Source of the DNA: Virgibacillus sp. MSJ-26
GTDB lineage: Bacteria > Bacillota > Bacilli > Bacillales > Amphibacillaceae
NCBI RefSeq assembly: GCF_018918075.1
Contig: NZ_JAHLPW010000004.1
Coordinates: 1 to 64,000, forward strand
Direction of reading: 5' to 3'
DNA: 64,000 nucleotides
A program made the translations under genes and the position numbers. The notes under the pieces were generated by a model. The model did not search any database. It had not been told where the DNA came from and saw nothing but the letters and a program-made list of their open reading frames with translations. Below are positions 38,941 through 48,620 of the stretch, in pieces (positions within the stretch are counted from its first letter, which is position 1; each line of letters opens with the position of its first letter).

Positions 38941-39343
38941 TTGTCCCTCCTTGATTTCTAACATTGCCTATCGTACCACAGGAATAAGGGCAATGCAGTT
39001 ACAACTCTTTTAAGAGTCTATTACAAGGATTACCAAGACTACTAAAAAATATTACATATATAATAGATTTGTGACAAAAGGATTATTTTCGACATATTAA
39101 GGGCCTTTAGACCTAGTTTTGTTACAGGAAATAGCCCCTTTGTAATTATTTAATTATTTTGGACTTAATTACGGAATATTTATATTGTTATTAAAATAAG
39201 AGTATGTATTTCTATTTAATATAAAAATAAAGATTAAGATTACGATTAATACGTCTGTTCCTCACTTCGACGCCCTGCATTTTTTAATCTAGATAATCTA
39301 CAAGTCGTAATTGAATGAAATCTATTATATCAAAATCAAAAAA
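38941..39343. other. Intergenic region upstream of the LysM/3D gene
   Basis: About 400 bp of A+T-rich sequence with the promoter side of the LysM/3D gene. Several TGTAAT/ATTACA-like hexamers occur but not in the WalR direct-repeat spacing. No gene was recognised. Confidence 0.4.
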
Positions 39344-39373
39344 AGAAGCCTATCCATAAAAGGATGGGCTTCT
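39344..39373 (-). terminator. Terminator of the first peptide ABC operon
   Basis: AGAAGCCTATCC (39344-39355) and GGATGGGCTTCT (39362-39373) pair with one G-T type mismatch; on the minus strand a T-run follows. It lies about 18 bp behind the substrate-binding protein gene. Confidence 0.85.
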
Positions 39374-39390
39374 TATTCAAGAAAGTAAAC

Positions 39391-41268
39391 TTACTCATCT
39401 ACCATAGGTTCTTCTTGAGTTACAGCAATTTCGTATTTATACATTTCAGTTCCATCACCAATTGCATAGTTCAGAACTCTGTTGTTTACAGGGGATAAAG
39501 CTGCACGGTATACAGTTGGGAATACTGGAACTTCTTCCACCATATATTCTTGCCACTCATTATATACCTCTTGACGATATTCAACATCAAATGCTTCGTC
39601 ACTTACACCTTCCTCAAGCAAACGATCATTTTCTTCATCTGCCCAACGAGTGTAGTTTGAAGTTGAATGACGCCCCCACAGACTACGAGGGTCAACGTCG
39701 ATACCTACACCCCAAGCACCTTGATAGATATCAATATCTGGATCATCTTCCTCTACGCGATCGTAGAATGTATTGAATTCTTGCAAACGACCATCTAGAA
39801 GTTCAACGTTAAGACCAACTTCTTCCCAAGCTTGCATATAATACTTAGCGATTGGTTCAGCTGTGTCTCCACCAGACATACTTGCGAAATTAATAACTAA
39901 TTCATTTCCATCTGGGTCTGTTCTAAATCCATCGTCACCCATCTCATATCCAGCTTCATCAAGAAGCTCATTTGCTTTATCAGGATCATATTCACGTCCA
40001 GGATTTGAGTCATCATGGAATTCTGGGTGAGACGGTGGAATTAATGTGGTCCCATTCCAACGTAAACCGTGATAGAAACGATCTCCAACTGCATCGTTAT
40101 CTACAGCATGCCACATGGCTTGACGTAAGTTTTTATCTGCCATTTTAGCATCTGGATCAGGAACGTTTTCTCCAGCATCTTCATCCCATTCGCCAAGTTT
40201 AAATCCAATATACGTAAACGCACGATCTGTCAAACCTAGGAATTCAACGTTAGACATATCTGCATTATCTGGATATTGATCTGTAGGGTATGAATCTACC
40301 ATATCCACTCCACCTGATTCTAGCTCATTCACTACAACAGATGGATCAATCACTTTAATTGTTACACCATCTAAATTTGGCTCACCGCGCCAGTAATCTT
40401 CGTTCTTTGTAAGTGTTACCGCTTCACCAGGAGTAATCGAGTCTACTTTAAATGGACCAAAGCCAATTGGATTTTCTCTTACTTCTGGAGAAGATGACAT
40501 ATCAGCAACTTCCATATCACCGAAGATATGTTTAGCAAGTGGATATGTCCAAATACTACCTGTCACTAAAGAAGGTGTTACCTCTTTATACGTTACTTTC
40601 ATTGTCTTATCATCAACAACTTCAATTCCTTCAATCGGTTCAGCATCTTCAATACTTAAACCTTCATTATCCTTAAATTGTTCTCTATATTCTTCTACAC
40701 CTTCAATGTTAGTAAAGTCTGAACCATAACGAATTCCATCATAATCAGGGTGACTAATCACTTCATGAGCAAACAGCCAATCCTCAGCTGTAACTGGTTC
40801 GCCGTCATGCCAGTTAACTTTATCATTGATCGTGAAGGTAAATACATTTTCATTATCTTCATCCTGTTCATATGTTGCGGCTCCATCATTAGTATAAACA
40901 TAGTTTTCATCCCATGTCAGCATACCTTCATCAAACCAGTTCAAAATTTCAGCATCATACGTACCTGAGTAAAAGTTCCAGTTCAGCGTCCCTTCAAATG
41001 GAGTATCTGTAACGAGTCCATATTGAAGTGTTCCCCCATCGATTGCTTCGCCTTCATTCGTTTTGAAATTATCGAAGTCATCAATGGAATAGAGACCATC
41101 ATCCTCTTCCTCAGAGTCTTCACCGTCATCATCTTGCTCTGAACCATTATCATCAGAACCTGCTGATGCTTCGCCATCCCCGTCTGTCTCATCGCTACAT
41201 GCGACAAGTGCCAGCATTAAAACAAGCATTAATGCGAAAAACAACTTGCTTAAACTTGTCTTACTCAT
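39391..41268 (-). CDS. Peptide ABC transporter substrate-binding lipoprotein (system 1)
   Basis: A 625-residue SBP_bac_5 family lipoprotein. A lipobox (LALVAC, Cys at about 24) is followed by an extremely acidic linker of roughly 35 residues, then the binding protein fold (GGTLQYGLVTDTP, TFTINDKVNWHDGEPVTAEDW, NPIGFGPFKVDSI). It captures oligopeptides outside the membrane. It is the last gene of the operon D-F-B-C-A, 230 bp behind the permease gene, and may have its own promoter or processing site. The gene order recalls the B. subtilis app operon, where the ATPases also come first. Confidence 0.92.
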   Translation of the reverse strand: MSKTSLSKLFFALMLVLMLALVACSDETDGDGEASAGSDDNGSEQDDDGEDSEEEDDGLYSIDDFDNFKTNEGEAIDGGTLQYGLVTDTPFEGTLNWNFYSGTYDAEILNWFDEGMLTWDENYVYTNDGAATYEQDEDNENVFTFTINDKVNWHDGEPVTAEDWLFAHEVISHPDYDGIRYGSDFTNIEGVEEYREQFKDNEGLSIEDAEPIEGIEVVDDKTMKVTYKEVTPSLVTGSIWTYPLAKHIFGDMEVADMSSSPEVRENPIGFGPFKVDSITPGEAVTLTKNEDYWRGEPNLDGVTIKVIDPSVVVNELESGGVDMVDSYPTDQYPDNADMSNVEFLGLTDRAFTYIGFKLGEWDEDAGENVPDPDAKMADKNLRQAMWHAVDNDAVGDRFYHGLRWNGTTLIPPSHPEFHDDSNPGREYDPDKANELLDEAGYEMGDDGFRTDPDGNELVINFASMSGGDTAEPIAKYYMQAWEEVGLNVELLDGRLQEFNTFYDRVEEDDPDIDIYQGAWGVGIDVDPRSLWGRHSTSNYTRWADEENDRLLEEGVSDEAFDVEYRQEVYNEWQEYMVEEVPVFPTVYRAALSPVNNRVLNYAIGDGTEMYKYEIAVTQEEPMVDE

Positions 41269-41496
41269 TATTTGTACCCTCCCTTTTATTTTGCCTCTCT
41301 TTCAGTTCACAAGTTGTATGTGACTGATCTTTATACTCAACAATAGCTATCTTAGCTAATGTAGGTATTAATTTTATTACTAACCTAACGACTATAACAT
41401 TCAATTACTATTATTCCGAAAACTAAAGGAATAGTTAGGGTTAGATTTTTTAAACATTCTATGTAACTTCACCTCCTTTAAGTACTCTAATTCTCA

Positions 41497-42405
41497 TTAT
41501 CCTCTTCGCTGCCTAGCATCAGTTGCACGTTTTAGTGCCTCGCCAACATTACGAATACTTAACATGATTAAGAGGATAAGAATAGCTGCAGGTAACCAAA
41601 TCCACCATCTATATTCTAAGGTTTGTGGATTTCTTGCATAACTCATCAATGTTCCGAGACTCGGAGTGCTTTCTGGAAATCCAAAGCCTAAAAATGACAA
41701 GCCTGATTCCAGACCGATATTATTCGCCAGAGCTAATGTCATCGCCACAATAATAATGGAATATATATTTGGAAAAACATGTGTAAACATAATCTTAATA
41801 CTTGGAGTTCCTAATGTTCTAGCTGCTTGAACATAATCCAGTTCAGATTCTTGCAATGCTTTGGCCCGAAACAACCGTGCCTTTCCCATCCATAAAAATG
41901 CTGTCATAATTAACGAAAACGATAATATACTGTATTTCGGGACAATAGAAACAAATACAATAACAATCATCAAAAATGGCAAAACCATAAAGAAATCTAA
42001 AATACGCATTAATATATTATCAACCGCTCCACCAAAATAACCGGCCACTAAACCGAATACGATTGCTATAACGCCCGTCATCAAGGTTACGAGTATACCA
42101 ATTGATAAAGAGTTCCTTGTTCCAATAATTAATTGTCCAAAAACATCCCTTCCACCATAATCCGTTCCTAACCAAAATTCTTTTGAAGGTGGTTCATGTA
42201 TGGCGAATAAATCAACTTTAATAATTTCACTTTGATCAAGGAATAAAGCTATCCCATAAACAAAAGTCGTAATAAGTACAAGAAAAATAAGAGATACAAG
42301 CGCTAGCTTATCTCGAACAATCTCACGCCAAAGAATAATTAAACCAGATGGACTTTGACTTGATTCTTGCGTTTTAGCTTCCATTTCCATATTATTTACT
42401 TCCAT
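41497..42405 (-). CDS. Peptide ABC transporter permease, C type (system 1)
   Basis: A 302-residue inner-membrane permease of the OppC/DppC type with an N-terminal cytoplasmic tail, six predicted transmembrane helices and the ATPase-contacting EAA loop (LDYVQAARTLGTPSIKIMFTHVFPN). The GTDYGGRDVFGQLIIGTRNSL segment typical of C-type permeases is present. Works with the B-type permease upstream and the two ATPases. Confidence 0.93.
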   Translation of the reverse strand: MEVNNMEMEAKTQESSQSPSGLIILWREIVRDKLALVSLIFLVLITTFVYGIALFLDQSEIIKVDLFAIHEPPSKEFWLGTDYGGRDVFGQLIIGTRNSLSIGILVTLMTGVIAIVFGLVAGYFGGAVDNILMRILDFFMVLPFLMIVIVFVSIVPKYSILSFSLIMTAFLWMGKARLFRAKALQESELDYVQAARTLGTPSIKIMFTHVFPNIYSIIIVAMTLALANNIGLESGLSFLGFGFPESTPSLGTLMSYARNPQTLEYRWWIWLPAAILILLIMLSIRNVGEALKRATDARQRRG

Positions 42406-42433
42406 CTAAATCACCTCAGAGTCTATCAAGTTC

Positions 42434-43396
42434 TTATTTAATACGAATACGTGGATCAACAATACTTAAGATAATATCAGAAATTAGCGTTCCTAGTACT
42501 GCCGCTACACCGAACAATAATGTTGTAGCTGTAACGACACTGTAATCACGTAATGTAATTGATTCTATAAACAGTTGCCCCATTCCCGGATAACTGAAAA
42601 TAGTTTCCACAAATACCGTTCCACCAATAAGACCTGTTAGTTCATAGCCAAAAAATGCAGCAATCGGAAGCAATGAATTTCTTAATATATGTCGATTATA
42701 GACTCTTGATTCCGGTGCTCCTTTCGATCTAGCAGTAATAATAAAATCCTTTTGTTTCGTATCAATAATGTCATTTCTAAGGTATTGGACAGTACTTACA
42801 GTAGCAATCAATGACATGGATATGGCTGGTAATAGCAAATGATTAAACCTGCTAAGAATATATTCAAATGTTCCCGGCTCTAGACCCGGTTTTACACTTC
42901 CACCAGTAGGGAACCATCCGAAATAAAATCCAAATATCCAAAGCATTACTAAAGCAAAAATAAATAGAGGTGTTGCAAAACCTATGTACGTATAACTTGT
43001 AATTGCCTGATCTGCCCATGTATCGTTATAACGACCACTTGTAATTCCTAATGGAATGGAAATAATATACGTTATAATTAATGTTACTAACGAAAGCCAA
43101 AATGTATTAATCATTCGTTCCATCATTAAATCCGTTACCGGCATTTTAAAACGAAACGATTGACCAAAATCTCCTTGCACTGCACCAGACACCCAATCAG
43201 CATATTGAACATGCCATGGTTCATTAAGGCCCAGTTTCTCCCGCTGTTGTTCAATGGTTTCTGGATCAACACTTGGATCAATTAATCCTGTTAAAGCATC
43301 TCCTGGCATCATCTGGGCCATTATAAAAATCAAAAGGCTTAACAGAATAAGTTGCGGTATCATGATTAACATACGTCGTACTGTAAATTTCCACAT
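42434..43396 (-). CDS. Peptide ABC transporter permease, B type (system 1)
   Basis: A 320-residue permease of the OppB/DppB type with six transmembrane segments. Visible are the N-terminal RRMLIMIPQLILLSLLIF helix, the EKLGLNEPWHVQYADWVSG segment before the second helix, and the EAA-loop region (DFIITARSKGAPESRVYNRHILRNSLLP). It begins 5 bp after the upstream ATPase gene, indicating tight cotranscription. Confidence 0.93.
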   Translation of the reverse strand: MWKFTVRRMLIMIPQLILLSLLIFIMAQMMPGDALTGLIDPSVDPETIEQQREKLGLNEPWHVQYADWVSGAVQGDFGQSFRFKMPVTDLMMERMINTFWLSLVTLIITYIISIPLGITSGRYNDTWADQAITSYTYIGFATPLFIFALVMLWIFGFYFGWFPTGGSVKPGLEPGTFEYILSRFNHLLLPAISMSLIATVSTVQYLRNDIIDTKQKDFIITARSKGAPESRVYNRHILRNSLLPIAAFFGYELTGLIGGTVFVETIFSYPGMGQLFIESITLRDYSVVTATTLLFGVAAVLGTLISDIILSIVDPRIRIK

Positions 43397-43400
43397 ATCG

Positions 43401-44333
43401 TCAACTCCTTTCCGGCAAAGCTACTGAATGTTTATCTGAAATAGTCTGTAATTGAAAAGCTAAGCCATCCTCATCAAAGTAATCGTTATACGACTGCTCG
43501 TATTCGGTTTCGACTTCTTGACGAAAGTGAAGCTGTTTTTCACGGTTACGCGGGTTAATATCAGGAATAGCAGCAACAAGACGTTTTGTATAAATATGTT
43601 GGGGATCATTAAAAATTGCTTCGGTTGTCCCTTCTTCCACATATCTACCGCGATACATAATGCCAATATGATCACACATATGTTTAATAACTCCTAAATC
43701 ATGGCTAATAAAAATATAAGTTAGATCAAGCTCAGATTGAATATCTTGCATAAAGTTTAAGACTTGTGCTTGAACCGAAACATCTAGGGCTGAAACAGGC
43801 TCATCAGCTATAATTATTTTTGGCTTCAAGGCAATGGCTCTGGCCACTCCAATACGTTGCCTTTGTCCACCTGAAAATTGATGTGGATATTTTACAATAC
43901 TCTCAGGACTTAATCCGACGAGTTCAAGTAACTCCTGAACACGCTTTTTTATTTCCTGTCTTGAGAGTTTTTCATAATTTTTAAGAGGTTCCGAAACGAT
44001 ATCGAGAACGCGCTTTTTAGGATTAAGAGATGAATATGGATCCTGAAAAATCATTTGAATATCTTTCCTGTAGTCTAATTTGGAACCTCGTAATGAAGTG
44101 ATATCCCGCCCATTGTATATGATTTTTCCATCCGTCACTTTATTCAACCCAAGAACCGCACGTCCAGTTGTCGTTTTTCCAGATCCTGATTCTCCAACAA
44201 GTCCATAAGTCATTCCTTTTTCCACTGCGAGGGAAACGCCATCCACTGCTTTGATATGGTCCACAGTCCTCCCGAAAATACCACCTTTAATTGGAAAATG
44301 AACTTTTAGGTCTTTAATTTCAAGAAATGCCAT
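43401..44333 (-). CDS. Peptide ABC transporter ATPase, F type (system 1)
   Basis: A roughly 310-residue ABC ATPase. Walker A GESGSGKTTTGRA, signature [14 protein letters not shown], Walker B IIADEPVSALDVS and the H-loop [12 protein letters not shown] are intact. The start at ATG 44333 (9 nt after AAGGAGG) overlaps the end of the D-type gene by 14 bp; an open frame to 44369 is disregarded. The C terminus ends in an acidic tail and lacks the CRFxxRCP cysteine motif found in most OppF/DppF proteins. Confidence 0.92.
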   Translation of the reverse strand: MAFLEIKDLKVHFPIKGGIFGRTVDHIKAVDGVSLAVEKGMTYGLVGESGSGKTTTGRAVLGLNKVTDGKIIYNGRDITSLRGSKLDYRKDIQMIFQDPYSSLNPKKRVLDIVSEPLKNYEKLSRQEIKKRVQELLELVGLSPESIVKYPHQFSGGQRQRIGVARAIALKPKIIIADEPVSALDVSVQAQVLNFMQDIQSELDLTYIFISHDLGVIKHMCDHIGIMYRGRYVEEGTTEAIFNDPQHIYTKRLVAAIPDINPRNREKQLHFRQEVETEYEQSYNDYFDEDGLAFQLQTISDKHSVALPERS

Positions 44334-45333
44334 GACGCTGTTCCTCCTTATGAGCTTCCGGAAATTCAAAGCTCTTATAACACGTACATCTTACGAAATG
44401 TCCCGGTCTTACCTCATGAAGCTGTGGGTGTTCCTCATGTTCAGATTCAGGTACCCATGGTATCCTTGCACTAAAACGGCAGCCTGTTCTTGGCAGATGC
44501 TGTAAGGAAGGAACTATACCTTGAATAACATGTAGTTTTTCTTTTGCTTGAACTGAAGTCGGCATAGAATTTAAAAGTGATTTTGTGTAAGGGTGCAAAG
44601 GATCTTCAAATAAAGTCAATACATCGGTAATTTCCACAATCTCTCCAGCATACATCACAGCTACACGGTCAGCCATCTCAGCTACTACGCCTAAATCATG
44701 GGTAATTAAGATTATCCCAGCATGCATGTCTTGTTTTAATTCATTTATTAGACCGAGAATTTGAGATTGAATCGTTGCATCAAGTGCTGTTGTAGGTTCA
44801 TCAGCAATTAATAATTCTGGATCATTCGCAATCGCCATTGCAATGATGACACGTTGGCGCATACCACCAGACAGTTCATGTGGGTATTGAGTATATGTGT
44901 GTTCTGCACGTGGTATCCCAACCTTATTTAACAGATCAATAACCTTTGCTTTTCGCTGATCTTTTGTAAGGTTGTCGTGTAGGAAAATTGTTTCTCCTAT
45001 TTGGTCTCCAATCATCATCAAAGGATTTAAAGCTGTTAGAGGATCTTGGAAAATCATCGCCATATCTTTGCCACGTAACTTATTCAAATTGTTAGATGAT
45101 ATGTTGACTATATCTTGATCTTTGAACAAAATATTACCTTCAATTTTTGCGCGGTTGTGAAGTCCCATAACAGAAAAAGCTAAAGCACTTTTTCCACAGC
45201 CCGATTCACCGACTATAGCTAACGTCTCATTTTTGTTTAATGTTAGATGGACATCATCAACTGCCGCGTAATAGTCATCCCCAATCCTAAATGACGTTTT
45301 TAAATTTTTAATTTGAAGCAATTCGTTAGACAA
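44320..45333 (-). CDS. Peptide ABC transporter ATPase, D type (system 1)
   Basis: A 337-residue ABC ATPase: Walker [14 protein letters not shown], signature [14 protein letters not shown], Walker [15 protein letters not shown]-loop [13 protein letters not shown]. The C-terminal oligopeptide-ATPase extension contains [12 protein letters not shown] and [11 protein letters not shown], a cysteine-containing segment thought in relatives to hold an iron-sulphur cluster; the second arm (RCP) is altered to RIP. First gene of the operon. RBS AAGGGGGATTAATTTG. About 380 bp of leader, A+T-rich, precede it. Confidence 0.92.
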   Translation of the reverse strand: MSNELLQIKNLKTSFRIGDDYYAAVDDVHLTLNKNETLAIVGESGCGKSALAFSVMGLHNRAKIEGNILFKDQDIVNISSNNLNKLRGKDMAMIFQDPLTALNPLMMIGDQIGETIFLHDNLTKDQRKAKVIDLLNKVGIPRAEHTYTQYPHELSGGMRQRVIIAMAIANDPELLIADEPTTALDATIQSQILGLINELKQDMHAGIILITHDLGVVAEMADRVAVMYAGEIVEITDVLTLFEDPLHPYTKSLLNSMPTSVQAKEKLHVIQGIVPSLQHLPRTGCRFSARIPWVPESEHEEHPQLHEVRPGHFVRCTCYKSFEFPEAHKEEQRHGIS

Positions 45334-45710
45334 ATTAATCCCCCTTACGACTTTGTCTGATTTTTATCTGCATTCTGCATTGGGCCTTTTATACTGATAA
45401 GTCTTTATTAAGAAAGTGGCAGTCTAGTTGGTATACCTATTAACCACCACTTTTTCAAAAAAGCCTTCAAAAATAAAATATTCAAAAAACTAATATTATG
45501 TAACTTTATAATATACCCCTTTTACATACTTTTTATACCTATGTAATCGAAATGTAATATTTATGCGGTTTTTTAAATTATATATTATTTTCTGAAATTT
45601 AACAAGGGCTTTTTTGAATTTTTATTAAATTTTTTAATAATTTGCATATTTGACTTGATTTATCGAATACATATGACTTGAATAATTGTAATAGTCCTTA
45701 ATTATGTAGA
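45334..45710. other. Upstream region of peptide operon 1
   Basis: A 377-bp A+T-rich region with the promoter of the D-F-B-C-A operon. An inverted pair, AGTGGCAGTC... and ...CCACCACTTTTTC, lies near 45415-45455 and could be an attenuator hairpin, but it is imperfect. No gene was recognised. Confidence 0.4.
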
Positions 45711-46000
45711 ACAAAAGCGCGGGGCGCCCGTTTAGCAACGTACGGACTGCGCCTCGCCAAGCGAGGTGGGTCAATGTTGATGCCCAGGAGCATCGGTTTT
45801 AATTGACCATTCATTACATAGGAGATGAAGGAAACATGCCCCTGCAAAAGGGGTATGCTGACGTTAGCCGCAAAGGCTGAACTTAGTCGGCCTTCTGTAT
45901 TGTTTTGAGCCGATGTTGACTTATCGTATCATGAGGTGAAGGAAGTCTCGCAAGTTTTTAATGCCAAAACTTGCCTGCTTGTTGCTGGGCGCTGAAGCTA
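45711..46000 (+). repeat. Family I structured repeat, enlarged copy
   Basis: The ends match the short copies: GAACAAAAGCGC start, GCGCCC (45724-45729) with GGGCGC (45987-45992), AGCAAC (45734-45739) with GTTGCT (45981-45986), and GCTAGAC at the end. The core GGAGATGAAGGAAACA...TTGACTTATCGTA corresponds to the short-copy core. Extra hairpins are inserted: CCTCGC/GCGAGG (45752-45766), GGTCAAT/ATTGACC (45769-45808) enclosing GATGC/GCATC, CATGCCCCT/AGGGGTATG (45835-45857), GTTAGCC/GGCT-AAC with a GCAA loop (45863-45882), TCGGC/GCCGA, and GCAAGTTTT/AAAACTTGC. No ORF spans it. Confidence 0.85.
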
Positions 46001-46004
46001 GACA

Positions 46005-46055
46005 AGGCCAATTTCAGTATAAAGTTATCCACAGGAGTTTTAATGTTATAGTTCC
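46005..46055 (+). repeat. Family I tail with DnaA-box sequence, second copy
   Basis: GGCCAATTTCAGTATAAAG followed by TTATCCACA (46025-46033) and AGTTTTAATGTTATAGTT. It matches the tail at 6109-6162 almost base for base, in the same place relative to the Family I element and to the terminator of the next minus-strand gene. Confidence 0.6.
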
Positions 46056-46067
46056 TTAACTATAAAA

Positions 46068-46107
46068 AAACAGATATAAAAGGCATCTTTGCTATTTATA
46101 TCTGTTT
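46068..46107 (-). terminator. ypuA terminator
   Basis: AAACAGATATAAA (46068-46080) and TTTATATCTGTTT (46095-46107) are perfectly complementary; on the minus strand a run of T follows. It ends the DUF1002 gene, 24 bp behind the stop. Confidence 0.85.
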
Positions 46108-46130
46108 AAGAGTTACGCATTATAAATTGT

Positions 46131-47024
46131 TTAATTAAATAAATTTTTAAAGAAACTAATCAATCGTTGGAAAAAGTCTTCAACCTTTTCCCAGAAACTT
46201 TCATCTTCTAATATATCACCAAATTTTTCTTGAACTTTAGAGGCAATGTCATTCAACTGATCTTTCACCTTATCAAAATCAATATTTAAGTCTTTCATTT
46301 TTTCAAATAGGTTGATGAGTAATTGTCTGTCTTCCTCACTTAATGATACTTCTAATTTGTCCAATTGTTCTTTTACAATGCGCTCCACATCTTCTTTCGT
46401 GGCTGGATCTTGCTCGGCAATTTCTTTTTTTATCTCAGTTAATAATTCACTGACTTTATTCTCATCCATACCTTCTTTATCTGATAGTTCTGTAGCAACA
46501 TCGAGTTCCTCATTTGCAAGTTCCATCCGTTCTTTATCAAGTTCAACGCCTTCTTCATCATACGCTTTATAAATTCCGGATAGTGCAGATGATCCCGTTA
46601 CTTTAACGGGAGAAGCGACGTCTACAGTTGCATCTTCCACTCCAGCAGTCAATAGGGCGTTTGCATACATTTCACTGGTCACTTCAGTGATATTGTCAGG
46701 GGTAACAATATTAATTGTCAGCCCTTCACCTTCTTTTTGCCTTGTAATTTTTGCCGATGAATACATGTTGGAATTTGGGTCACCATTAATATAATTAGCT
46801 ATATCTTCTCCTGTGACCGTGTATTCCTTGACATCATCTGGATCTGACACTTCTAACAATCGGCGTGTTTGCTCTTTTTGATCAGCTGTTAGTGCATCAC
46901 CGTAGACAACAATTGTTTCACTTACCGCTGAATCTTCTTGAACGGCAAATGCAGGCTGACTTATTCCTAGGACCAAGCCGAGAATCACCGTCAACATCAG
47001 TATTTGTTTTATTAATCGTTTCAT
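46131..47024 (-). CDS. ypuA: DUF1002 exported protein (YpuA-like)
   Basis: A 297-residue exported protein. The signal peptide (KRLIKQILMLTVILGLVLGISQPAFA) ends near residue 27. The DUF1002 domain follows, with VVYGDALTADQKEQTRRLL, EYTVTGEDIANYING, NMYSSAKITRQKEGEGL and YANALLTAGVEDATVDVASP. The C-terminal third is an acidic helical region ending in amphipathic FFQRLISFFKNLF. Function is unknown. RBS GGAGTAATC. Monocistronic. Confidence 0.9.
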   Translation of the reverse strand: MKRLIKQILMLTVILGLVLGISQPAFAVQEDSAVSETIVVYGDALTADQKEQTRRLLEVSDPDDVKEYTVTGEDIANYINGDPNSNMYSSAKITRQKEGEGLTINIVTPDNITEVTSEMYANALLTAGVEDATVDVASPVKVTGSSALSGIYKAYDEEGVELDKERMELANEELDVATELSDKEGMDENKVSELLTEIKKEIAEQDPATKEDVERIVKEQLDKLEVSLSEEDRQLLINLFEKMKDLNIDFDKVKDQLNDIASKVQEKFGDILEDESFWEKVEDFFQRLISFFKNLFN

Positions 47025-47258
47025 ATAGATTACTCCTTTTAAATAGACTTCTTATTCAATAGCTTATGCTTGTACCAGCAGACTTATTTCATTTATTATA
47101 GTATACCTTTTTTTCACGCATATGAACATCTATTATACCATTTTAATCTTTTTTAAAAGGAAGCGTTTTCCTTGAGCACAAAGCTTTAACTTGCTTTAAA
47201 AGTACGATATATTTAGCTTATCGAAATAATTTCACAATAAGAAAGAAGGCGTATTTTT

Positions 47259-48491
47259 ATTAGTTATGATGAAATAGGAGTTAAGCGTAATCTGGTCATC
47301 ATGTGGTTTGCAAACTTTTTTATTGCAAGTAGTATGACGATGATTTTACCATTTATCTCTTTATTTATCGAGACGTTTGGAAACTTTTCTGATGTATATG
47401 TACAAAATTGGGCAGGTTGGACATTTGGGATTACTTTTGTCGCTGCTTTTTTATTTGCTCCCATTTGGGGTCGAATCGGTGATAAGTATGGGAGAAAAAA
47501 ATTATTAATCTTTTTTGCCACAGGTCTTGGTATTTCTATCTTTTTAATGGGGTTTGCCACATCTGTTTGGCAGCTTTTTATTTTGCGTTTATTGATGGGG
47601 GTTTTTACCGGTTTCATCCCCATGTCACAGGCACTCATCGCAACACAAACACCAGAAAATGTTGCAGGTAAAGTTCTCGGTACTTTGCAAACAGGAAGCA
47701 TTACTGGTAACTTAATGGGTCCCTTGTTTGGAGGCGTTATGGCAGATATCTTTGGCTATGGAGCAACTTTTCAATTAACATCCATTACAGTTATTCTTTC
47801 AGCATTTATTGTCATGTTTGGCATTAAAGAAATGAAATTGAAAACAACCTCCGAGGAAGCTAATAAACTGTATTCAAGCAAGGAAGTTATCTTGCATATT
47901 GTAAGGCATCCAGTACTATTAATTGTACTGTTGCTATCAACACTAATCCAGTTGGCACATTTCAGCGTCCAACCCATTCTTTCATTATATGTAGGTGAAA
48001 TTCACGGAACAGCTAATATTGCATTCTTTTCGGGAATAGCCTTTTCAGCTGCAGGGTTAGGTAACTTATTAATGACCCGGCGACTAGGTAAATTAGGTGA
48101 CCGAATTGGGTATATTAAAATATTAATTGGTTTATTATTTATGGCTGGAATCGTCTATCTACCAGCAGCTTTTGTCACAAACATTTGGCAACTCGTCAGC
48201 ATTCGTTTCTTGCTAGGTATTGCCATCGGCGGAATCGTACCATTAAGGGTTGCCTATATAAGACATGAAGCACCGCTTTCTATGCAGGGCGAGGTGCTTG
48301 GGTATAACACAAGTTTACGATTTTTAGGTAATATTATCGGACCGGCACTCGGAGGTATGCTTTCTGGCATGTTTGGATTTTCATCAGTTTTTTATGTCAC
48401 AAGTGCATTGCTCATTATCAGTGGCACCATTCTGTTTGTCACGTGGTATAGATATGAATTCTCTGGACGAAAGACGCACTCAATGTCATAG
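47259..48491 (+). CDS. MFS drug:proton antiporter-like exporter with probable ATT start
   Basis: About 410 residues, twelve transmembrane segments, drug-exporter subgroup of the major facilitator superfamily. The loop 2-3 motif GRIGDKYGRKKLL is intact, and GPLFGGVMADIFG matches the motif C region. The first ATG in frame (47301) falls inside the first helix, losing the cytoplasmic basic residues (VKRNLVI) expected before it, and has no RBS. The only well-spaced upstream site is GAAGG (47245-47249) before ATT 47259, giving SYDEIGVKRNLVIMWFANFF. ATG, GTG and TTG are absent upstream in frame. Substrate unknown. Confidence 0.85.
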   Translation: MSYDEIGVKRNLVIMWFANFFIASSMTMILPFISLFIETFGNFSDVYVQNWAGWTFGITFVAAFLFAPIWGRIGDKYGRKKLLIFFATGLGISIFLMGFATSVWQLFILRLLMGVFTGFIPMSQALIATQTPENVAGKVLGTLQTGSITGNLMGPLFGGVMADIFGYGATFQLTSITVILSAFIVMFGIKEMKLKTTSEEANKLYSSKEVILHIVRHPVLLIVLLLSTLIQLAHFSVQPILSLYVGEIHGTANIAFFSGIAFSAAGLGNLLMTRRLGKLGDRIGYIKILIGLLFMAGIVYLPAAFVTNIWQLVSIRFLLGIAIGGIVPLRVAYIRHEAPLSMQGEVLGYNTSLRFLGNIIGPALGGMLSGMFGFSSVFYVTSALLIISGTILFVTWYRYEFSGRKTHSMS

Positions 48492-48536
48492 ATTAAATCA
48501 GTTAATACTTCAACTATATTTAAACTTTAAAAATAT

Positions 48537-48586
48537 AAAACCCCTGTTAGGGACTTATGAATTTAGTCGACTAACCGGGGTTTTAA
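48537..48586. terminator. Bidirectional terminator
   Basis: AAAACCCC...GTTAG pairs with CTAAC-CGGGGTTTT; it lies between the convergent MFS gene and oppF and has T-rich flanks. Confidence 0.75.
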
Positions 48587-48620
48587 TTTCTCTTGAATTG
48601 TTTCGAACAGTTTTTCATAT

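Noticed and set aside
39050..39160. WalR box upstream of the LysM/3D gene
   Set aside because: TGTAAT/ATTACA-like hexamers are present but not as direct repeats with the 5-bp spacing required.
47158..47172. cre-like AGGAAGCGTTTTCCT upstream of the MFS gene
   Set aside because: Three departures from consensus and position about 90 bp before the start with no catabolic gene; too weak to annotate.
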